A stretch of 64,000 bases of DNA from Pseudooceanicola sp050897975. GTDB lineage: Bacteria > Pseudomonadota > Alphaproteobacteria > Rhodobacterales > Rhodobacteraceae. This document shows, piece after piece, positions 60,101 to 64,000 of this stretch. The translations under genes and the position numbers were made by a program. The notes below the pieces were generated by a model, which was not told the DNA's origin, ran no database searches, and saw only the letters and a list, made by a program, of their open reading frames with translations. How positions within the stretch are numbered: position 1 is the first letter of the stretch; the number at the start of each line of letters is the position of its first letter. The stretch spans positions 496,001 to 560,000 of the forward strand of contig NZ_JBPAXY010000002.1 of NCBI RefSeq assembly GCF_050897975.1, written 5' to 3'.

Positions 60101-61668
60101 CCAAGGGCGTGACCCTGATTTCGCCGCCGCCGCACCACGATATCTATTCCATCGAGGATCTGGCCCAGCTGATCTACGACCTGAAGCAGATCAACCCCAC
60201 CGTGAAGGTGACGGTGAAGCTGGTGTCGTCCTCGGGCGTGGGCACGATTGCCGCCGGTGTGGCCAAGGCCAAGGCCGACGTGATCCTGATCTCGGGCCAC
60301 AATGGCGGCACGGGCGCCTCGCCCGCGACCTCGATCAAGTTCGCCGGTCTGCCCTGGGAAATGGGCCTGACCGAGGCGCACCAGGTTCTGGCGATGAACA
60401 AGCTGCGCGAGCGGGTCACGCTGCGTACCGATGGCGGCCTGCGCACCGGCCGCGACATCGTCATGGCCGCGATGATGGGGGCCGAGGAATACGGCATCGG
60501 CACCGCCGCCCTGATCGCCATGGGCTGCATCATGGTCCGTCAGTGCCAGTCGAACACCTGCCCGGTGGGCGTCTGCACCCAGGACCCGGCCCTGCGCGCC
60601 AAGTTCACCGGCACGGCGGACAAGGTGGTCAACCTGATCACCTTCTACGCCCAGGAAGTGCGGGAAATCCTGGCCGAGATCGGCGCCCGGTCCCTGGACG
60701 AGGTGATCGGCCGAGCCGACCTGCTGCATCAGGTCAGCCGTGGCGCGGAACACCTCGACGATCTGGACCTGAACCCGCTTCTGATCACCGTCGATGGCGC
60801 CAAGGACATTGTCTATGACCGCCTGAAACCCCGGAACGCGGTGCCCGACACCCTGGACGCCGAGATCGTGCGCGACGCCGCCCGCTTCCTGAAGGACGGC
60901 GAAAAGATGCAACTGTCCTACGCGGTGCAGAACACGCACCGCACCGTGGGCACGCGCACCTCGTCGCACATCGTGCAGGCCTTCGGGATGCGCAACGCGC
61001 TGCAACCCGACCACCTGACGGTGAAGCTGGAAGGTTCCGCCGGCCAGTCCCTGGGCGCCTTCGCGGCCCCGGGCCTGAAGATCGAGGTCTCGGGCGAGGC
61101 CAACGACTATGTCGGCAAGGGCCTGTCGGGCGGCACCGTGGTGGTGCGTCCCTCGATGCAGTCGCCGCTGGTGGCCGCCGAGAACACGATCATCGGCAAC
61201 ACCGTGCTTTATGGCGCGACCGATGGTTACCTGTTCGCAGCGGGCCGCGCGGGCGAACGCTTCGCGGTGCGGAACTCGGGCGCCAAGGTGGTGATCGAGG
61301 GCTGCGGCTCGAACGGTTGCGAATACATGACCGGTGGTCTGGCGGTGATTCTGGGATCCATCGGCCCGAACTTCGGTGCCGGTATGACCGGGGGCATGGC
61401 CTATCTCTATGATCCCGAAGGTCTGGCGGACAAGCTGATCAACATGGAGACCCTGGTGACCTGCCCGGTGGCCGTAGATCACTGGGAGCAACAGCTGAAA
61501 GGACTCATCGAACGCCACGCGGCCGAAACCGGCTCGCGCAAGGCCGCAGACATCCTTCAGCACTGGGATCTGGAGAAGGGCAAGTTCTTGCAAATCTGCC
61601 CGAAAGAGATGCTTCAACACTTGCCTCACCCCCTGTCCGAGGATCAAGTGTCTGTTCCTGCGGAATAA
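57130..61668 (+). CDS. gltB: Glutamate synthase (NADPH) large subunit
   Basis: 1512 aa from ATG 57130, 7 bp after AAGGGAGAC; the frame also opens at ATG 57073, overlapping the previous stop. A short propeptide ends before the amidotransferase nucleophile in HSSCGVGLVVSIDG. The synthase barrel carries the FMN region and the 3Fe-4S cysteines CIMVRQCQSNTCPVGVC. The C-terminal GltB beta-helix has GCGSNGCEYMTGG. It transfers glutamine amide nitrogen to 2-oxoglutarate. A strong terminator follows. Confidence 0.96.
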   Translation: MTKIDANWAAAEKAKRKWMEENGLFREEHEHSSCGVGLVVSIDGKPSRKVVEAGITALKAIWHRGAVDADGKTGDGAGIHVQIPVPFFYDQIKRTGHEPRRDELMAVGQVFLPRTDFGAQETCRTIVEAEVLRMGYYIYGWRHVPVEIDCLGEKANATRPEIEQILISNIKGVDEEQFERELYVIRRRIEKAAASAGITDLYLASLSCRSIIYKGMMLAEQVAVFYPDLMDERFTSTFALYHQRYSTNTFPEWWLAQPFRMLAHNGEINTLKGNVNWMKSHEIRMASSAFGDMAEDIKPIIPGGSSDSAALDAVFEVLVRAGRSAPMAKTMLVPESWSKQAEELPEAWRDMYSYCNSVMEPWDGPAALAMTDGRWVCAGTDRNGLRPMRYVVTGDGLLIAGSEAGMVPTNEATVREKGALGPGQLLAVDTKEGKLYHDVEIKDKLAAGQPFGEWVGKISELDEALAEVEEKPIYEGAELRKRQIAAGYSVEELEQMLAPMAEDGKEAIASMGDDTPSAVLSNKYRPLSHFFRQNFSQVTNPPIDSLREFRVMSLKTRFGNLKNVLDESSAQTEILVLDTPFVGNEQFVELKNHFNAEMVEIDCTFPATGERGALREALNRIRQEAEDAVRSGGGHIILTDQNQGPDKVAMPMILATSAVHSWLTQKGLRTFCSIGVRSAECVDPHYFAVLIASGATIVNAYLAEDSIADRIKRGLLDGTLTENMKRYRDAIDQGLLKIMAKMGISVISSYRGGLNFEAVGLSRAMCAEFFPGMLSRISGIGIYGIQKKIEEVHRLGWKSGQDVLPIGGFYKARKSGETHAWEAQTMHMLQAACDRASFEIWKQYSARMQANPPIHLRDLLAIKPLGKSIPIEEVESITSIRKRFVTPGMSLGALSPEAHKLLNVAMNRIGAKSDSGEGGEDPAHFVPEPNGDNPSAKIKQVASGRFGVTAEYLNQCEELEIKVAQGAKPGEGGQLPGMKVTDLIARLRHSTKGVTLISPPPHHDIYSIEDLAQLIYDLKQINPTVKVTVKLVSSSGVGTIAAGVAKAKADVILISGHNGGTGASPATSIKFAGLPWEMGLTEAHQVLAMNKLRERVTLRTDGGLRTGRDIVMAAMMGAEEYGIGTAALIAMGCIMVRQCQSNTCPVGVCTQDPALRAKFTGTADKVVNLITFYAQEVREILAEIGARSLDEVIGRADLLHQVSRGAEHLDDLDLNPLLITVDGAKDIVYDRLKPRNAVPDTLDAEIVRDAARFLKDGEKMQLSYAVQNTHRTVGTRTSSHIVQAFGMRNALQPDHLTVKLEGSAGQSLGAFAAPGLKIEVSGEANDYVGKGLSGGTVVVRPSMQSPLVAAENTIIGNTVLYGATDGYLFAAGRAGERFAVRNSGAKVVIEGCGSNGCEYMTGGLAVILGSIGPNFGAGMTGGMAYLYDPEGLADKLINMETLVTCPVAVDHWEQQLKGLIERHAAETGSRKAADILQHWDLEKGKFLQICPKEMLQHLPHPLSEDQVSVPAE

Positions 61669-61700
61669 TTTCCGCCTTAGAAAGCGTCACAAATCTTTCA

Positions 61701-61731
61701 AGAGGGTCCGCAGCCGCGGGCCCTCTTTTTT
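61701..61731 (+). terminator. Rho-independent terminator after gltB
   Basis: AGAGGGTCC and GGGCCCTCT pair with one bulge around GCAGCCGC and run into six T residues. Confidence 0.88.
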
Positions 61732-61739
61732 GATGCAAG

Positions 61740-62006
61740 AGGCGATCTGAAAGTTTTTCAAGGCAAAACTGAACTGTCTAGTTTTGCATTTAGTTCAATG
61801 AATGAATTGTAAAATATAGTAAAATCAATATGTTGCGGCTGCTCTCATGTTCGTGAGGACACGTTATGCCGTCACGAACGTTTATGTGTGCATAGATGCA
61901 CTTCCAAAGCCGGAGCCCTGGGCCTATATCTCTCTCATCGCAAGGACGCAGACAGAAACACACAGCGTCTGAAGCAAAACAAACTTAGTGATTTAGGAGA
62001 CCTACA
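61740..62006 (+). promoter_or_regulatory. AT-rich regulatory region upstream of the 88-aa secreted protein
   Basis: Markedly AT-rich between 61740 and 61835. It contains three inverted repeats: AAAACT / AGTTTT (about 61766-61786), GTTCGTGA (61849-61856) / TCACGAAC (61872-61879), and GTGCAT-AG-ATGCAC (61888-61901). AGGAGA sits 7 bp before the ATG at 62007. Several -10-like boxes (TATAGT, TAAAAT) occur, so no single promoter is assigned. Confidence 0.5.
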
Positions 62007-62273
62007 ATGAAAACCCTCAAAGCCTTCGGCATCGCAGCCCTCGTCGCAGCTTCCGCAACCTCCGCTTCGGCTCAGTTCTTCAACGGCTACAGCGACGACG
62101 ACGCACGTTCGGGCCTGAACAGCGTGCACTCCGCACAGCAAGAAGTGACCCGCAACTACACCGACACCTCGTCGCTGGCCGCTTCCGGCAACGCCGTTGT
62201 CGACTACAACGACGACGACGCCCGCTCGGGCCTGAACGGTGCAAACGCATACGTCCTGCCCGAAGCCAAGTAA
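62007..62273 (+). CDS. Small secreted protein with a duplicated DDDARSGLN motif
   Basis: 88 aa. Signal peptide 1-22 (MKTLKAFGIAALVAASATSASA is split at Ala22-Gln23), leaving 66 mature residues without cysteines. The segment YSDDDARSGLN (28-38) recurs as YNDDDARSGLN (67-77), each starting the two halves of the mature protein. The acidic triplets could bind calcium, but they do not form an EF-hand. A good ribosome binding site, its own terminator and a complex promoter region point to strong, regulated expression. I do not recognise a family. Confidence 0.8.
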   Translation: MKTLKAFGIAALVAASATSASAQFFNGYSDDDARSGLNSVHSAQQEVTRNYTDTSSLAASGNAVVDYNDDDARSGLNGANAYVLPEAK

Positions 62274-62320
62274 GTCCGGCTTCCGTCGCCCTACGCTCCC
62301 CGTGGTGACGACCTGGACAG

Positions 62321-62354
62321 CGGCACCGGCCCCGAAAGGCGCCGGTGCCGTTTT
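62321..62354 (+). terminator. Rho-independent terminator after the 88-aa protein gene
   Basis: CGGCACCGGC (62321-62330) / GCCGGTGCCG (62341-62350), a perfect 10-bp stem, then TTTT. Confidence 0.9.
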
Positions 62355-62414
62355 GCATAGGGCCCGGCGCAGAGGTCGTGGCCCCGCCAAGACCCGGATA
62401 TCCGGGAGGTTCCC

Positions 62415-62702
62415 ATGACGATCCGAATTGCCGCTTTTGCCCCCGCCCTTGTTCTGGCCCTGACGGCGCTGACCGCGACGCCCGGCCTTGCCGACAGCGA
62501 CGAGGGATTCTCTATCCTGCCGCAGCCTGGCGCCGCCGCCGCACCGCGCGGGATCGAGGAATACCGCCTCGACAATTTCTCCCTGCGGTCCGGCTTTGGC
62601 GCGTTGAGCCAGGAGAATCGGGTGCGCCGCGAGGTTGGCCGGGCCGACCGCCCGGCGGGCAGCCCCTGGCGCGCCACCTGGCAAGGCGCCTACGAAGACT
62701 GA
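62415..62702 (+). CDS. Small secreted protein of unknown function (95 aa)
   Basis: Signal peptide 1-26 (MTIRIAAFAPALVLALTAL... ending GLA), then 69 mature residues starting DSDEGFSILPQPGAAAAPR. The second half is charged and Arg-rich (ENRVRREVGRADRP). There are no cysteines and no internal repeat. GGGAGG lies 7 bp before the ATG, and a terminator follows. It sits right after another small secreted protein gene but has a different sequence. No family is recognised. Confidence 0.68.
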   Translation: MTIRIAAFAPALVLALTALTATPGLADSDEGFSILPQPGAAAAPRGIEEYRLDNFSLRSGFGALSQENRVRREVGRADRPAGSPWRATWQGAYED

Positions 62703-62718
62703 TACCCGCGTGAATCGG

Positions 62719-62742
62719 CCCCCTGGGCCGGTTTTCTTTTGC
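62719..62742 (+). terminator. Rho-independent terminator after the 95-aa protein gene
   Basis: CGGCCC / GGGCCG stem around CCT followed by GTTTTCTTTT. Confidence 0.8.
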
Positions 62743-62820
62743 GCCGCCCGAACGGCGGCCCCGCGCCCGGCCCGGGCAAAGGGCGTTGCCTGCCTGGCCC
62801 GCTTGCGTATAGCTGGGGCC

Positions 62821-63573
62821 GTGGCAAAGCAGACAAAATCCAAGACGACTCGGCGAAAAACCCCGGCCCGCAAGGGCAAGGGGGCGGCGCGCGGTGGTCC
62901 GCAGCCCCTGCGCTGGCTGCGCCGCTGGCTGTTGCGCGGGCTGGCGGGGCTGGTGGGTCTTCTGCTGCTGACGGTGATCGCCCATTCGGTGATCCGCCCC
63001 TGGGGCGGCGCCTACATGCTGCGCGAACGGCTGCGCCTGGGCGAGATCGACCGCACCTGGGTGCCGATCGAAGAGATCGCCCCGGTCATGGCCCGGTCGG
63101 TGGTGGCCGCCGAAGATGCCAATTTCTGCCTGCACTGGGGGATTGATATGTCCGCCATTCGCGACGCCATCGCCGATGGCGCGGCGCGGGGCGGATCCAC
63201 CATCACCCAGCAGGTGGTGAAGAACGTCTATCTCTGGCACGGGCGCAGCTATGTCCGAAAGGCGCTGGAAACCCTGATCACCCCGGTGGTGGAACTGACC
63301 TGGTCGAAAAGGCGCATTCTGGAGGTCTATCTGAACGTGGCCGAGTTCGACGAGGGCGCCTTTGGCATCGAGGCGGGCGCCTGGCGTTACTTCCAGGCCC
63401 TGCCCAAGGATCTGAGCGCCGAACAGGCGGCGCGGCTGGCCGCCGTGCTGCCCTCGCCGCAAAGCTGGTCGGCCAGCGCGCCCGGGGACTTCGTCACCCG
63501 CCGTTCGGCGGCAATCCGCGACGGGGCGGCGACGATCGCGCGCGACGGGCGGGCCGCCTGTTTCGAGGATTGA
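62821..63573 (+). CDS. mtgA: Monofunctional peptidoglycan transglycosylase MtgA
   Basis: 250 aa from GTG 62821. A strongly basic cytoplasmic N-terminus (KQTKSKTTRRKTPARKGKG), one membrane helix (about 40-60, LLRGLAGLVGLLLLTVIAH), then the GT51 domain. AAEDANFCLHWGID holds the catalytic Glu, and GGSTITQQVVKN and RRILEVYLNV are the other family motifs. It polymerises lipid II into glycan strands in the periplasm. The upstream ribosome binding site is weak. The longer frame from 62635 runs through a terminator and the preceding gene, so it is unlikely. Confidence 0.93.
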   Translation: MAKQTKSKTTRRKTPARKGKGAARGGPQPLRWLRRWLLRGLAGLVGLLLLTVIAHSVIRPWGGAYMLRERLRLGEIDRTWVPIEEIAPVMARSVVAAEDANFCLHWGIDMSAIRDAIADGAARGGSTITQQVVKNVYLWHGRSYVRKALETLITPVVELTWSKRRILEVYLNVAEFDEGAFGIEAGAWRYFQALPKDLSAEQAARLAAVLPSPQSWSASAPGDFVTRRSAAIRDGAATIARDGRAACFED

Positions 63574-63667
63574 AATTCCGGGCCTTAGGCGGCAAGACAG
63601 GTTTCATTTCAGGCCGGGGCCCGTTGGCCCGCGCATCTGCCGCGCCGGGCCCCAGTACCAGGACACG

Positions 63668-64000
63668 ATGATGACTTCTGCCGAGCTGTACCACGTTCCC
63701 CTGTCTCCCTTCTGCCGCAAGGTGCGCCTGTCGCTGGCCGAGAAGAAGATCGCGGTCGAGCTGATCGAAGAGCGTTACTGGGAGAAGGACACCGATTTCC
63801 TGCGCCGCAACCCGGCGGGCAAGGTGCCGGTGCTGCGTCTTGACGGCCATGCCCTGGCCGAAAGCGCCGCGATCTGCGAATATCTGGAAGAGCTCTATCC
63901 CGACCCCTCGCTGATGCCCGCCGACCCGCTGGCCCGGCACGAGGTGCGCCGCCTGGTCAGCTGGTTCGATGACAAGTTCCATCACGAGGTGACGACGAAA
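63668..64000 (+). CDS. Glutathione S-transferase family protein (partial, C-terminus outside window)
   Basis: The first 111 codons are present and run off the end of the window. The thioredoxin-like N-terminal domain starts MMTSAELYHVPLSPFCRKVRLSLAEKK is split as usual at SPFC (13-16), the glutathione-contact or catalytic site. NPAGKVPVL and ESAAICEYLEELYP complete the fold. Two adjacent ATG codons (63668, 63671) are both possible starts. Its exact class cannot be judged without the helical domain. Confidence 0.9.
   Translation, partial: MMTSAELYHVPLSPFCRKVRLSLAEKKIAVELIEERYWEKDTDFLRRNPAGKVPVLRLDGHALAESAAICEYLEELYPDPSLMPADPLARHEVRRLVSWFDDKFHHEVTTK

Noticed and set aside
57007..61647. A 1546-codon open frame antisense to gltB
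   Set aside because: Shadow frame caused by GC-biased third positions of gltB; rich in His, Gly and Leu, with no family motifs.
62635..62820. An extended N-terminus for MtgA
   Set aside because: It would cross the terminator at 62719-62742 and overlap the preceding gene; GTG 62821 gives the normal basic tail and membrane helix.
1..64000. CRISPR arrays, prophage or insertion sequences
   Set aside because: No regularly spaced repeats, integrase, transposase or terminal repeats were seen; apart from the tRNA gene, which has no integrase beside it, nothing suggests an island.

Overview
The window is GC-rich chromosomal DNA of an alphaproteobacterium, most likely a marine Rhodobacteraceae (Roseobacter-group) member. 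The assignment rests on gene content and order: rimP-nusA-ylxR/L7Ae-infB, dnaK-dnaJ behind an alphaproteobacterial-type sigma-32 promoter, rnd-lptC-lptA-lptB, a Tpa-type aminotransferase divergent from a TauR-like MocR regulator, and the NodH-like sulfotransferase next to a GT14 glycosyltransferase. No phage, insertion sequence, rRNA or CRISPR array is visible. One tRNA gene, tRNA-Leu(CAG), is present.

Layout. 1-1.4 kb: 5' part of ubiG (minus) divergent from a proline iminopeptidase. 1.4-7 kb: the transcription/translation operon rimP-nusA-ylxR-infB, with a good promoter and an intrinsic terminator in its leader, so attenuation is possible. 7.1 kb: a 46-codon orphan gene with its own palindromic promoter region and terminator. 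7.5-13 kb: mutT-argJ-PPIase (minus) divergent from secA. 13.2-18.5 kb: a membrane-anchored protein, a PstS-OmpA fusion, malate synthase G and a GlcG/HbpS-like protein. 18.6-24.3 kb: radC, dnaJ, dnaK, alkB and an SH3-domain secreted protein. 24.4-33 kb: surface polysaccharide genes (ABC-2 permease, galU, galE, two paralogous GT2 enzymes, a GT14 enzyme and a two-domain sulfotransferase). 33-37.1 kb: ptsN, long-form HPF, lptB-lptA-lptC and RNase D (all minus).

37.3-51 kb holds the most interesting system. A nine-gene minus-strand operon encodes a YtcJ-type amidohydrolase, a CobW GTPase, an aldehyde dehydrogenase, a TauE/SafE exporter and a five-part oligopeptide-type ABC transporter. It lies directly downstream of a MocR/TauR-like regulator, which is itself divergent from a Tpa-like aminotransferase. 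The two flanking promoters share a near-identical pair of direct repeats with the same 23-bp period and nearly the same distance (68 and 69 bp) to the start codon. I infer a single regulon that imports an amide of taurine or a related amino-sulfonate, hydrolyses it, transaminates the amine, oxidises the resulting aldehyde and exports the acid. xsc and pta, the usual partners of Tpa, are absent from the window.

51-64 kb: a siderophore-interacting reductase, tRNA-Leu, an NDUFA9-like protein, uppP, the glutamate synthase genes gltD-(unknown)-gltB, two small secreted proteins (one with a duplicated DDDARSGLN motif behind an AT-rich, palindrome-rich promoter region), mtgA and the start of a glutathione S-transferase. 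All function calls come from reading motifs and gene order by eye; no searches were run.
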